From: Craterostigma plantagineum | Taxonomy: Eukaryota > Streptophyta > Magnoliopsida > Lamiales > Linderniaceae | Length of the DNA: 64,000 nt | Direction: 5' to 3' | NCBI GenBank assembly: GCA_027422505.1 | Contig: JAPQWV010000018.1 | Span: 17,440,001 to 17,504,000 of the forward strand | Shown here: positions 34,829-46,701 of the stretch, piece by piece | Layout: every line of letters begins with the position of its first letter | Position numbering within the stretch: position 1 is the first letter of the stretch | The notes under the pieces: generated by a model | What the model saw: only the letters and a program-made list of their open reading frames with translations | Told to the model about the DNA's origin: nothing | The model's database searches: none | Position numbers and translations under genes: made by a program

Positions 34829-36612
34829 ATGACTTTATTAGACCAGCTTATTATGTTTAGCAGGGAAAACTTCCTTGAATGGAAGATAAGGATAATGGCC
34901 CGTCAACGCACAAGATGACGAGATGGTTTGATGTGTTAGAAACTGGACCATTCGTTTTCAACAAAATAAACGAACGACACGTGCATCCTAACGAACCACG
35001 AGAGGTTCCCAAGGAAAGACGAAAGGCAAACCTCGATAGTATTGCCAAAAACATCATGTTCAAGACTGAACATAGAAATATTCAGACAGGTCACGACGAG
35101 CAAGACTGTGAAAGAAACATGGACCAAGTTATGTCAACTTGGCGAAAACCAAGAAGTCCACAAGCTTAGGGAAAATCCAGTAAAAGCACTGGAAGAAGGA
35201 GAATCGTCCATAATGACACAGGTTAAGCAAGGTGAACAAAATAAAAATACTAACACCTGCTTTAAATGTGACAGGACTGTGCTCAACACTAATAATTACT
35301 CCAAAAAGGAGGCAAACCGACTCAAGGAGAGAAGAAGGTCACAAGCCTCTGCGACCAAAGAGAACTCCCACAGATGGGATGATACAGATTCCGAGGAGTC
35401 CAGCTCTGAGGATGAGTTGAGCAACTATGAAAGTGAGAAAGAACTTGTCTGCCTGGTGGGAGATCAAACAGGTCCAGAAGATAAGTTCACTTATGAAGAA
35501 GTCCTGGATGCTCTTCAGAACATGGCTGATGAGTACTGGAAACTTAACAAGAAATTGAAGGTGGCAGAAAAGGGAAAAGCACCAGCACAAGAAGATGCCA
35601 GACCTCTGTTTGAGAAAATCACTTAACTAGAGGAAGAAAATCTCAGACTAAGGGAGGCAGCTGAAAAGAAAGCCTCAGAAAACCAGAGTCTGTCTGCTTT
35701 GATCCAGTCATGGACTAATTCAACCAAGATATCCCGGTGTATTCAAGGATCCTTAAGGGAACGACCGAACCGGGCTTGGGTACAACGAACAAACAAACAT
35801 CGATGAGGCGACGACATCTTATCAACCGACTACCTCACGGGTAATCAATTTTGTTCGCTCTACAGATTATAATCAAGTTTCCGCTTTTTCGATGGACAGG
35901 GCCAGGGAAACCGGAGTGGAATATTAGCTCAGACAATCAATTCCATACACAAGTACTGTAACTGAGACAGTAAGGGGGAATAATGTGAAAAATACTTCAC
36001 AAAATGGGAGATTTCAATCCAAGAAAGGTACCGGTATGCACAACAAATCACAAAAAGGAAAACATCAACAACCAAGGGGGAATACCAATGCAAACAATGA
36101 CCCACGAAGGGAAAGACCTCAGCAACCAAGGAGGTATACGAACACAAACAACAACCCACGAAGGGAAAGACCTCAACAACCAAGGAGGAAGGGAAAGACC
36201 TCAACAACCAAGGAGGTATACGAATGCAAACAACGATCCACGAAGGGAAAGACCTCAACAACCAAGGAGGAATACGAACATAAACAACAACCCACGAGGG
36301 GAAGACCTCAACAACCGAGGGGGAATGCTCACAGCCCAAAACCGGAAGCTCAAGGTCACAGTGGACCTAGATACCTCTCAAAACAGGAACAATCAATATA
36401 GGTATCTTATTGATCCTGTAACTGATAGACACGTTAGGATAATCCAAGTATGGATACCTAGGGTACTAATCACTAACCGGACCCAAAATAGCATGGGTAC
36501 CGAGGGTTTTGTTAGTTCTTGTAGGAATACTTGCAGGAACTCAACCAGTTCTGATGAATATTAGACAGCAGATGCTGCCGGCACATGATCAGGGAGAAAA
36601 TGACTCTCACTG
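34829..36612 (+). pseudogene. Decayed Copia-type gag, copy B
   Basis: Counterpart of 14791-16571. The middle frame is longer here (35042-35626 open) because one or two of the copy A indels are absent. The 54-bp repeat array is at about 36061-36337. Confidence 0.58.
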
Positions 36613-39600
36613 AGATAAAACCATGTGCCAAGCTAATCTTTACCTTTGGAAATAGGTACCAGGGTAAAGATATAAAGATAATTAGATAGTCTCACTAAAA
36701 CTAAGGCATGACTACAATAACCGGATGAGGAACCAACAAGACCGACAAGTTGAATTGGTATAAGCAAGAGCTTATAGTCCAAAACGGTTGGTTACTGGTG
36801 AGTCCAGAAAATGACTATGAAACAAAAAGATGAATCATCTAAGATTCTAAATCCTCTTATAACTGATTAGGAATAATCTAGTTCATGATCTATCTTCACC
36901 TACTAGGATACACGAAGGGAAACTAGATCTTCCTAACTTAGCACTAACATCATGTTTGGAGGACCATGGCACACGCCGTGAGTCACCTACTGGCAGACCA
37001 GTTTAGGAAATGGTGCAGCTAAGAAAGAGAATTGGACGACTGACAGAAGCAAAATCGATGATCAAAATCCAAGCAACATCAGTCAGTCAGTCAAGGAACC
37101 AGTGAAGAAGCTTCATACTGGAAAAATCGAGCAACAAAGGGATCAACCGGTTTCAAAAGCACGCTATCTATCTCGGAGGAAACCGGCACAGTGTATCACA
37201 AAGCAGCTCACATCAGAGGAGTCAACTAAGGGGGAATGCCCCAAAATAAAACCATGCAAGGTAGAGGTATTCTTCTAAAGACAAGGTTATCCTCAGGAGG
37301 CGCAATACAGGGAATTCTTAGAAGATTCTTCCAGTTTAAGGAATTTAAGTGTAAAAAGGGAAACAAGTTTAGGAACTAATTGAAGCTCTAGATGAATGGC
37401 ACAAGGAAGTTTCATATGGAGGTACAGACTGAGGGGGAACGTATCAAATGAAACTGAATTAAGTCTGGTCACCTTAGAGAAGTCATCAGAAACTTAGAAG
37501 ATAACTGGATAAAAGTCAAGCAGGAGCTAAACCAGTTCGAGCACTCCCAAGATTTGGAAGCCTCTTCTAACCAGGTCAATCTATGACTAACAAGTGGTAT
37601 CAAGACAGTTTGTCAGCAGACTGGATACTGAATGTGGTCTCGGATCCTGAGGGAGCCAATTCAGCCAGAAAGTCAACAAATATGAATCAACAAGCAGTGC
37701 TTAGAAGATCAAAATTTCGAATATGGTGACCGGAGAGCATATTATACTCCATGGCGATCATCTACAAGCCTAAGCTCTAGCTTATCCTACAAACAAGGGT
37801 GGACGTTCAACACTGATATGGAAGTAAGAGAGTGGAAATATCAAAATCTCCACCGATAATCTCCAAGACCAGTACATCACTCAAAGGTAATCAAAGTTCG
37901 TGCAATCAAGAAGGAGAGACTGGATGAAGAAACGACAAACCGGCAAGCTACAAATGACTACACCAAACCGCTGCTCAAAGCTAAGTCTATCCTCTTTCTA
38001 AATGCATTTAGGACTTTTGACTTACCTTAAAAGTCCTAGCATGAAGTCAGGGGGAACGAATATCAAAACTCATTGATATAATAAGTTGTCTAGACATTAC
38101 AAAATTAATGCGTATGGATGAATTGAGTGCAAAGCCATTCTTTTTACGGTCAATTCCTCATCATTCCGGTCTATACACTTATCTCAGCCAATTTCATCAA
38201 AAAATCGGCACTAGTCAGTATACACTGAGAAATATGAACATATGAGTCCCATATTGTGTAAAAATAGAGCCATACAAGCCTGATACCGGTGTCCTTCTGA
38301 AATCGGAACTATCTTTTAACCAGTGGATATACATATAACCCTTACTGACCGAATAAAGACCGAACTTTTTCGATTATTGCGCTTCATCAATGCACATAAT
38401 ATTTGTCTTGGTACAGCTGGCTTTGAGCTTTCAGGCTGTTTAAGAAGGTGAATAGTCATGTCATCAATGAATCTCTATCACTGGATAAGACATAAAGTTG
38501 TGACGCACTGAGAAGGAGATAAGCATGGTCTGGAATACTGTGCACCCGTGACACAAATCGGCAGAAATTTCTCCACTATTTAAGGACCTCGCACCCTCCT
38601 TCAAACTCATCAGCTCACTATCGACTAAGTTCAAAATGCCTAAACTCTCAAAACATCCACCACCCTTAGTCAGGATAAGCCTTACAACCAGAAAAAGCCT
38701 AACAAGCCCAAATCCGATTTTCTTATCCAACCACCTCAAAGCGGTGTTGACACTGTCTTGGACGCAAACCGACTCGTTAGGGTATACAAAGACCTCTTGG
38801 CGGTCCAACAAAAACATAAAGAATGTTGTTTCGAACCAGCAAGAATACTAAAACAAGTCCGACGGCACAGAAGGCTAGCTCTGGGAATTCCTCTATGGAC
38901 TGGTCGAGTGGAAAAGATGCACCCAGTCCTCAGGTTTCCCACAGGGAGTAGTAGCCGAAAAGAAGATGCCGCGCATCGGGCAAGCCATCCTGGCACTACA
39001 AGGACCCAAAGGAAAAGATGGCGCCCGTCTCAGTTTCTTGGTGGAGAAAAGGCTGAGAACCCACCAAGAAACGACACTGGAGCTGGCGAGCGGATACCGG
39101 ATTTGATTGCCATGCCAGACGGTATCCCTCAGCTCCTATCAGATTCGTTGTGCTCTACAAGAGGGAAATAAGAGAAGGATCTCCTCGTCGCAACATCTGA
39201 TTTCCCCAAGGAAACCATAGCCAAGGCGTGGGTTCAGGGGATACCGTAGCTCGAAGAGCTGCTAAGACGGAGCGGCTCTGAAGAAGACTTCTTCAGACCT
39301 TTAAGTATTTCGTCTAGGCGGAGCGGTCTCCTGTTAAGAGTCGTCAGCACAGCAGCAGAGCTATCGGTTTCATTGTGCTTGACGAGGAAAGAACAACTGT
39401 AATGTTGGACTTCCTGCACAATGACTACCTTCCCTCATACCGAACATGCGATTGTCAAAAAGGGGGAAGAAGAAGTACTGCTAATTGAGGAGAAAGGGCA
39501 GATGGCAGTACTTGGACGAAGCAGCAGCATACCTGACGTACTAGAGAGAGCTGGGATGCCAACAACCAGAAGATCGAAGAACTGTGGCGTATCTATGGAA

Positions 39601-41195
39601 TAGACAAGCCAACACCGGTCGGAAAAAGCTGTGGGAAGAAGAATACTGCTAGTCCAGGCGAAAGGGCAGATGGCAGTACTGAGTCGAAGCAGAAGGTAGA
39701 CCGGTATATCAAAAACCGGAAGATGCCATCAACCGGAAGATCGAAGAATTTTGGCATATCTAAGGAATAAATAGGCTAACAACGGTTGTATTAGATCGGT
39801 AGTTTATGTATCAAATTTCCTTTGATATAATATATACCTTTCTACTTCGTTGAGTTTTGACGATCACCAAAAAGGGGGAAATTGTTAAGTATCATGATTC
39901 AAAGAATTCAGATTAAACAATTTTGGTGATTATCCAAACTTGATTGAATATACCAGTTAAACCAAGATTCAAGACCGGATACCAGTCAGCAGTTCACAAG
40001 CGCACTAGAAAACGAACGATACTGAATCTGACAAATGTCAAAATCGGAATCAGAATACCGGACCTACCATGTGTACAAAGATTCAAATTATTCAAAGCGG
40101 GACTTTGAAGACTTCTATTAAAGCATTTAATGCAAGAATGCAAGGAGGAGTCAAGTTGAAGTCAAGCTAAGCTTAAAAAGGAAAAAGCAATTCACACGGC
40201 GCGAACTGCTATGAAGACCGGACAGTACCCATTTTGAGAAAAATGCATTTAATGCAGTGTCTGGTACAAGGAGCTATCTTACAACGGCCTTCTTCAGCAA
40301 AGATCAACTATTTATAGCAGAGAAGAGGCACTGAAGAGATATGACACTACACGACGAGAAATCAAAGACCTTATTCAAACTACTAAGTGAAGAAAGAAGT
40401 AGAGAGTGTTGTCCTCACTGTACGAAAATCGATTTAGGTTGAGTAAGTGAGTTGTTTTCCGACGGACCGTAAAAAGCTGTTGAAGTAGGTGGATTGTATT
40501 TTTACGACTGCCTAGGTGATTCACTAGATAAGGCTGAGGGCAGCTGGGCAGGTTGTTCAGTGAGTGTATAACCGAAGTCTATTGAACCTTCCTTGCGAGG
40601 AAGAAGGGGAGACGTAGGAGATTTAACTCCGAACTTCCAGAAACAAATCGGTGTTCTTTGTCCACACACACGCTAACACATCACATTTATTATCGATCTT
40701 GGTTCATAACCGACCAACAAGCTTCTGCACATAACACACTTAGAAAAATATCGAGAACCGGTATTAGCTCTAACCGATTAACTACCAAAAAGCGTCAAGC
40801 GTTTATTCACCCCCTCTAAACGCGTAAATCGATCCTAACATATGGTCTTTTAGTAATAAGATAATAACTAAAGACGTGCGTGCATATGTTGCATCCACGC
40901 CATTTCTTGGCAGTTTCATGAAAATTGCGAAAGCAAAATATATTATAAATTCTTGATTGATCAAAAAATGAAAAGAAATGGTAATAAGACCCTCCTGGAG
41001 ACAATAAGTATAATGAAAGGTTGAAGTAGGAGGACATGCTGTACTAGGGAGGTTGCTGGTCTCGGATAAAACCTTTTCTATATCTTTATAAGTCATTTTT
41101 TTAATATTTCTTTATTTGGCTGATTTAATTGAGGAAGAATATTATCAATGATTCCACATAATCTTTCTCTACTGGTATATACCATATATGAAAAC

Positions 41196-42446
41196 TGCAG
41201 AAATTTGGGTCGGGCCTCCGGTAATTTATCCGTCATCGAGGCCCATGCACATGCGCCACACGTAGGGCTGGGGAAATATACCGAAATACCAAAATACTGT
41301 CCTTATCGTATCGAAACGTACCGAAAATATCGAAAAGTTTGGTATACCGAAGTTTTTGGTAAGGTATGATATCGTACCAATTCGGTACGGTAATGATATG
41401 AAAATTTTAAAAACTAGGTATACCGATTATACCGAAATACCGAAATACTAAAATTTTTAATATTCTATATATATATATATATACACACACACACCAACAT
41501 ATATTATATTATTTCAAAAAATATAAAATGGATAAAAATATTATAAGGATCTTCATAAATTTATTTAAATTATTAACTATACCCAACTTTCTAAGATTAT
41601 TGAAAGCGTGAAGATGCAACGCAATTACGTTTTGTTAATCTTCACTAATTTTTTTAAGTAGCCGTTTCGTTTTAGTTAATCTGTATATAAAGTTGTTTTT
41701 CGTGGTTATGTAAAGTTCTTAGTCTTACTAAGGCGACTGACTAAAATATGTAAATTATTTAAGGTTATTTATGAATTAAAAATCTTTCTATTTTGGAAAA
41801 TTTGGTATTAATAATCCATCTTATTGGAGCCTAAGGAGTTTGAATTGACTAAAAATTCGAAAACAACGAATTAACGAGTTACGAGACATGCATGGTAAAA
41901 AATCCTCCGTGTAAATGGTATAGAAGGTATGATACCGATACCATACCGGTATGATACCGTATCGAAATTTAAGGTATGCCGAAATTTTGGTATGGTATTG
42001 GTATGATTTTTATCGATACCGAAATTTCGATACGGTATACGGTATCACAGTTTTGGTACGGTATACCGTACCGAACCACCCTAGGCCATAAGGAGAAGGG
42101 GTGCACGGTATAATCTTGATGGGGTTCCTTCCTAAAACCAATTGGTGTTAAGAGGAGTGACCCATCAAGCTTATAAACCCCTTTATTTCTTTTGTAATTT
42201 TCGATGTGGGACTTTTTCCCCACACACGTGAATTTCCAACACCCCCTCACGTGTGAGCCCATTTCGTTTTTTATCGGACGGGAACGCATTCTTTTCGAAC
42301 CCGCCGTGTATATTTTTAACTGAGTCGGATCTGCCCGCTCTGATACCATATAGAAATTTGGGTCGGGCCTCCGGTAATTTATCAGTCATCGAGGCCCACG
42401 CACATGCGCCACACGAAGAAGGGGTGCACGGTATAAGCTTGATGGG
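41196..42446 (-). mobile_element. TRIM element, minus strand, 5' LTR truncated
   Basis: Read on the minus strand: partial 5' LTR (42446 to 42349), then the primer-binding site TGGTATCAGAGC (42348-42337, the standard initiator-Met tRNA match), about 100 bp of interior with no coding capacity, purine-rich GTGAGGGGG, and a 3' LTR starting TGTTGGAAATTC at 42241 and ending TTTCTGCA at 41196. Total size without the MITE is about 430 bp, a TRIM-size terminal-repeat element. The first half of the 5' LTR is missing; the break is at CCCATC (42446). Confidence 0.75.
41263..42083. mobile_element. hAT-type MITE in the TRIM LTR, copy B
   Basis: Counterpart of 21219-22038, same ends. Here the surrounding TRIM LTR is complete (41196-42241), about 217 bp without the MITE and target duplication. 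Confidence 0.65.
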
Positions 42447-42873
42447 CTCGTAATAACATCTTACGAGTTACTACTCCACGTGGTCCCGCTGAAATGACGT
42501 GTGGCTTTTAAAGTAACTCGTATAATCATAATACGAGTTACATATAGTAGCTCGTAAAACAAGAGTACGAGTTACTCTCTGTCGCGAGTCACGACCTCTT
42601 ACCTAAGGGGTCACGGCCGTGACTCTAAACAGAGCTCGCCCTCGTTATACACTGTCGTCGTTCACGGCTTGTTGCATGGATCGTCACGGCCGTGACTTGC
42701 AACAGAGAACTTATCTTGCCGTTCTGTCGACGTTCACGGCCTTGTGCATGTCACGACCGAAACATAATTTCGGCCGTGACTGTTAGGACCGAAAATATTG
42801 TTCGGTCGTGACGTGGCCGGCCGATATCACGTTTCGCCGGCTCGAACTCCGACCGAAATCATGTTTCGGTCGG
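42447..42873. repeat. Cluster of short perfect and near-perfect palindromes
   Basis: At least seven hairpins occur in 430 bp. CTCGTAA/TTACGAG (42447, 42461); AACTCGTAT/ATACGAGTT (42515, 42531); CTCGTA/TACGAG (42551, 42566); the 14-bp palindrome GTCACGGCCGTGAC twice (42610-42623, 42683-42696); GTCACGACCGAAA/TTTCGGCCGTGAC (42750, 42768); GACCGAA/TTCGGTC (42787, 42801); CCGACCGAAA/TTTCGGTCGG (42849, 42864). The words recur between hairpins (ACTCGTA, CACGGCCGTG, GACCGAAA). No coding frame explains this. It lies exactly between the two truncated TRIM 5' LTRs. Confidence 0.85.
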
Positions 42874-42898
42874 TGCTGTCCCGACTGAAATCATATTT

Positions 42899-43013
42899 CT
42901 CATGTCGACGTGCTCGGATCGCTCCTGTCGACGTGCTCGGGCTGCTCATGTCGACATGCTCGGGCGCTCGTGCCCACGCGCTCGGGTCGCTCACACCGAC
43001 GCGTCCGGGTCGC
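42899..43013 (+). repeat. 23-bp tandem repeat, five degenerate units
   Basis: Units read CTCATGTCGACGTGCTCGGATCG, with variants ending TCGGGCTG, TCGGGCG, TCGGGTCG and CCGGGTCG. It is GC-rich compared with the surroundings. It adjoins the palindrome cluster on one side and the plus-strand TRIM on the other. Confidence 0.75.
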
Positions 43014-43034
43014 TCATGCTCGGCTTGTTCTCGC

Positions 43035-43441
43035 CCCATCAAGCTTATACCGTGCACCCCTTCTCCCCGTGGCGCATGTGCGTGGGCCCCGATGACAGAT
43101 AAATTGGTGGTAGTATCAGAGCGGGCAGATCCGACTCATTTAAAAGAAAAAAAATTATGGCGGATTCGAAAAGAATGGCGTTCCCGTCCCATTAAAAAGA
43201 AATGGGTTCACATGAGGAGGAGTGTTGAAAGTGTGTCACGTGTGGTGAATAGGTATCCCACATCGATTCGTGTATATAATAATAATGAGCTTATAAGCTT
43301 GATGGACCACTCCTCTTATCACCAATTGATTTTAAGAAGGAACCTATCAAGCTTATACCCGGCACCCCTTCTCCGTGTGGCGCATGTGCTTGAGCCTCGT
43401 TTTCGGATAAAATTACCGGAGGCTCGGCCCGTATTTCTACA
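43035..43441 (+). mobile_element. TRIM element, plus strand, 5' LTR truncated
   Basis: Partial 5' LTR starting CCCATCAAGCTTATACC (43035), a primer-binding site with a 3-base insertion (TGGTAGTATCAGAGC, 43108-43122), non-coding interior, then a 3' LTR of 215 bp from TGTTGAAAG (43227) to TATTTCTACA (43441). Same family as the minus-strand TRIM at 41196-42446. Its 5' LTR is cut at the same position (CCCATC) and also lacks the last 24 bases before the primer site. Confidence 0.72.
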
Positions 43442-44238
43442 AAAACTTTCTCTCGTTTCTTTCTCCACTGCAGATTATGTTGTTAAGAGAGTTTCAGAGA
43501 ATCTTTAATTTCAAATCTTCAGGGAAAGAAAGCTTCGAGCCTCTGCAAGCTTTTCAATTGGTGGTAGGTATTTGAATACTTGAATACTTGAATAAGGTTT
43601 TAAGTTATTCAGTTTTCCGAGTAGCTTGAACTTTGACGGTCGAGTATCGTATGAAAGCTTTTATGATACTTTATTTTCTCTAGGAGGACTGAGAAACGAG
43701 CAAATATATAATTATATGATGGTTCTCGTTGCTTCTGCTCACGTGAGCCGTACCATGAATAAATATCGCCGTGCTTAGATCTTCAGTTTCTGAAACGTGA
43801 CTAAATGCAGTGGGGTCCAACATATCTATCTATCTCTGATGCTCAATGCGATTTCGTACAGTGATTTAAAATTTTGTAGGGTCACATTTCGTACTCGCAG
43901 TTGACTGTTGAGGCTGAGTTGAAGTCTTGTAACGTAACTCCTCAATAGCATAGTGAGATTTGTTTTTTCTTTCCCGTTGATAGCTCACTTTTCTTGATAT
44001 ATTCAAAAGCCTAGAAAATTCAAATAAAAATAACATAAAGAAATGCTAGTGGCCTCCTCGGCCTTGGAGATAAAGAGGATCTGTTTACAGAAACATTATG
44101 ATTAAACATAGTTATGCTCTCATCATTGCAGCATTTAATATCATTTCCTTACACCCATTTGACCGTTTCGTTGTAAGTAATTGATCCGTTGTTCATCTCT
44201 TTTTGAAGATTGATTTTTTTTACCTTTTCTTGATTCAG
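43442..44238 (+). promoter_or_regulatory. Upstream region and probable 5' UTR intron of the DUF641 gene
   Basis: Pyrimidine-rich CTTTCTCTCGTTTCTTTCTCC follows the TRIM at once and looks like leader sequence. A donor GGTG|GTAGGTAT near 43564 and the acceptor TTGATTCAG at 44238, directly before the ATG, would define a 0.67-kb leader intron. This splice is inferred, not proven. If correct, the TRIM pair abuts or forms part of the promoter. Confidence 0.4.
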
Positions 44239-45564
44239 ATGGATTCAGCAAGACATCCTTCATCATTAGCAAATGGTCCGAGTAAGAGCAGATTAGCTCT
44301 ATCGATCGCTAAGGTTCTTCACATCAGAGCTGTAACAGAAAAATCTTCAGACAACGATTTGAAGAAGAAGAAGAAGATGAAGATGAAGAGCAGTAAGGTC
44401 AAATCCCAGAAAAAGAAGGAAGACGAAGACAATGGCCACCTTAACAAAGCCGTCGAAGAAGCGTTCGCTGCAAAGCTGTTTGCTTCTATATCCTCCATTA
44501 AAGCTGCTTACGCTCAGTTACAGTACGCTCAATCTCCTTACGACGCCGAAGCCATCCAATCTGCCGACCAAATGGTTGTCTCTGAGCTGAAGAAATTGTC
44601 GGAGCTGAAACGGTGTTACTCGAAGAGTCATTTAGACGAAGAATCTCCTCAAAAGACTCTGCTTTTAGCAGAAATCCAAGAACAGAGCAGCCTTGTTAAA
44701 ACCTACGAAATTACAGCCAAAAAGTTGGAGTCTCATCTCAAGCTCAAAGGCTCTGAGATCACGTTTCTTAAGGAGAAGCTCGATGAGTCCAACGACGACG
44801 TAAAGTCTCTTAAGAAGAGATTAAGCTCGAGCGGCGGGAAATTCGTTTACCCAAACGATGCCACGCCTTCTGATTTAAGGCCGAGCCACTTCATCGCATT
44901 TCTGAATCTTACGGCCAAATCTGTAAGAAGATTCGTGCAATGGATCGTTCCGTCGAACTGGGATTTGGCCTCCGCCGCAGATGCAATCCATCCCGGGATT
45001 CGTTTCTGGGAATCGAATCACAGAGTTCTCACATTCGAATCGTACGTCTGCAGAGAAATGTTCAGCGGTTTCGATCGACCTTTCTTCGACGACAAAACGG
45101 AGTCTTTTTCGACGAAGGAGAAGAAACTAATCTTCGACACATTCGAGGAACTGAAGTCCATGAGATCCTTGGATTACTTACCGCGAAAGCCCAAGTCGAA
45201 GTTCGCCTCTTTTTGTCGAGCAAAGTACTTGAAGCTCGTCCATCGTGACACGGAAGCATCTCTATTCGGTAATCTTAATCAGAGGAATTTAATCGAAGCC
45301 GGCGATTTCCCAGAGACTGCTTTTTTCGCTGCGTTCGCCGAGATGGCGAAAAGCATATGGCTATTACATTGCTTGGCATTTTCGTTCGATCCCGAGGTTT
45401 CGATCTTCGACGTGGCGAAAGGGACTCGATATTCCGAGGCGTTTATGGAGAGCTTGAGCGACGAGGCTTTCGCTTCGAGTGATGATCCTCGCGTCGCTTT
45501 CTCGGTTTTTCCGGGATTTCGAGTTGGCAAAACTGTGGTTCAGTGTCAGGTGTATCTGTGCTGA
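44239..45564 (+). CDS. DUF641 family protein (GIL1/IRKI-like)
   Basis: Single-exon coding region of 441 residues from the Met at 44239 (MDSARHPSS). A frame open from 44203 would add MKIDFFYLFLIQ, but that stretch reads like an intron 3' end (T-rich, then TTCAG) so I prefer the second Met. A lysine-rich segment lies at about residues 42-65. The DUF641 core follows at about 75-135 (EEAFAAKLFASISSIKAAYA, QLQYAQSPYD, ELKKLSELK), then a coiled coil at about 145-205 and a C-terminal region with FWESNHRVLTFESYVC, and VFPGF near the end. Relatives include GIL1, needed for light-dependent loss of gravitropism, and IRKI-type proteins; their biochemical role is unknown. The frame is intact. Confidence 0.85.
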   Translation: MDSARHPSSLANGPSKSRLALSIAKVLHIRAVTEKSSDNDLKKKKKMKMKSSKVKSQKKKEDEDNGHLNKAVEEAFAAKLFASISSIKAAYAQLQYAQSPYDAEAIQSADQMVVSELKKLSELKRCYSKSHLDEESPQKTLLLAEIQEQSSLVKTYEITAKKLESHLKLKGSEITFLKEKLDESNDDVKSLKKRLSSSGGKFVYPNDATPSDLRPSHFIAFLNLTAKSVRRFVQWIVPSNWDLASAADAIHPGIRFWESNHRVLTFESYVCREMFSGFDRPFFDDKTESFSTKEKKLIFDTFEELKSMRSLDYLPRKPKSKFASFCRAKYLKLVHRDTEASLFGNLNQRNLIEAGDFPETAFFAAFAEMAKSIWLLHCLAFSFDPEVSIFDVAKGTRYSEAFMESLSDEAFASSDDPRVAFSVFPGFRVGKTVVQCQVYLC

Positions 45565-46701
45565 TGAGATGATGATGATTGTGAAAATCGAAGTTATTTC
45601 CATAGTAAAGGTTAACTATTTGTTTTTCGTCCCTAGTTAGGGGGTGACACTTGATCCTGATGTTGCAATTTAAGGACGCTTCTTTTCATCAATGGGATGA
45701 CAACTGAGACCTGATCAGCAAGCCCGGCGTCGAAAGAAGGATAGCAAAATAAGACACACAAAGCAACGAAGATACACCTCACATACGCACACACTGCATG
45801 GAGACGGTAAGAAGGATGTGGGACTGGAATTATGCCTGGACATGGTATAAGATTAAGGAAGGGGAAAAAATCCCAGAAAAATAATCGATTTTTCAAAAAC
45901 GAAAGATCGAAAAATTGCGCGCACGAGAAACTGTCTCCTAGAAACACCGTGCTCTGTCGTGGTGGGCATAAATAAGTTCACATTATGTCATGAGATGAGA
46001 GTTCTACAGCAGCATCTACAATACAATTTAGCCTTTCAGCTCCTCCTAAAATGAAACGGGCAAAAACAAAAAAATTGAACCTCTATTGCATCTTTGGACG
46101 GAATAAAAAATTCTCAAGATTTGAACGCTTATTTTGACCGTAAATAGCGAAAAAATTGTCACATATCAGAATGTTCATCTTGGGAACTCCACAGAACATG
46201 CGTTGAAATATAGACATTTCAGCGAACACCTTATCGACTTAAGCCAATTACCATATTTTTGCAAGCAGATCTATCTATGGTCCATATAGCTAGCTAACGC
46301 CTACCAATCGTCTTAAAAACTAATATAAACATATATAGAAACTGAATCGAAACATCATGTACATGCAATGAGAACAAAATCCTAATATCTTTCTTGTTTA
46401 CATAAAATTAAATACCGAATCCAAGATCAGGGTGAATTATCGCAATGTTCCATTTGGCGCCAGCTTTCCTCTCCATTGATGTGCATATATAACATGTAGT
46501 GTGAAAATTTTCAGTGGAAATTTTTTGCTTCCGTTTCCCCCCACCCCAGAAAATACTGAATGTGTTGTCCCAGCCAATCAGTTTTTGCCACGTAAGTAAA
46601 TAACCTACAATTCATAATAAATCGTCATGGCGAAGCCTTCTCAGCTTCTTCCATTCCATGACGGCCAAAACCCTCTGAGGTTTCGATCGACAGAGGTGAA
46701 A
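45565..46701. other. Intergenic region
   Basis: 3' UTR of the DUF641 gene, then AT-rich spacer. GTTAGGGGGTGACAC near 45636 resembles the start of the fold-back MITE family seen in the B-box intron, but only about 60 bp match. No convincing gene on either strand. Confidence 0.45.

Larger units (their letters stand above)
33026..40840 (+). mobile_element. Pol-less LTR retrotransposon, copy B
   Basis: 5' LTR 33026-34783, 3' LTR 39883-40840, target-site duplication TATGG at 33021-33025 and 40841-40845. It is nearly identical to copy A throughout, including the gag lesions, apart from scattered one-base differences (for example AAATGTGACAGG here against AAATGACAGG in A near the gag CFKC). Confidence 0.88.
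22062..42106. repeat. Tandem duplication unit, copy B (20.0 kb)
   Basis: Second copy of the segment 59-22061. The right end can be placed to the base: up to GTGCAC at 42106 the copies agree, then copy B runs on through a normal TRIM LTR while copy A switches to the left end of the unit. Identity to copy A is very high from about 30.0 kb onward but falls in the first 8 kb, where single-base indels are common. Copy B also has a 2.0-kb deletion and a 165-bp inverted segment. It could be a true tandem duplicate or a second haplotype placed in series by the assembler. Confidence 0.9.

Noticed and set aside
35929..36339. Minus-strand open frame of 136 codons in the retrotransposon
   Set aside because: It is the reverse shadow of the 54-bp gag minisatellite; the repeated VVEVFPSWV peptides reflect the DNA repeat.
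42798..43508. Open frame of 236 codons, plus strand
   Set aside because: It runs through the palindromes, the 23-bp repeat and the whole plus-strand TRIM. The length comes from GC-rich repeats; there is no domain and the frame ignores element borders.
44203..44238. Upstream start for the DUF641 gene
   Set aside because: The extra residues come from T-rich sequence ending TTCAG, which looks like an intron end directly before the ATG at 44239.
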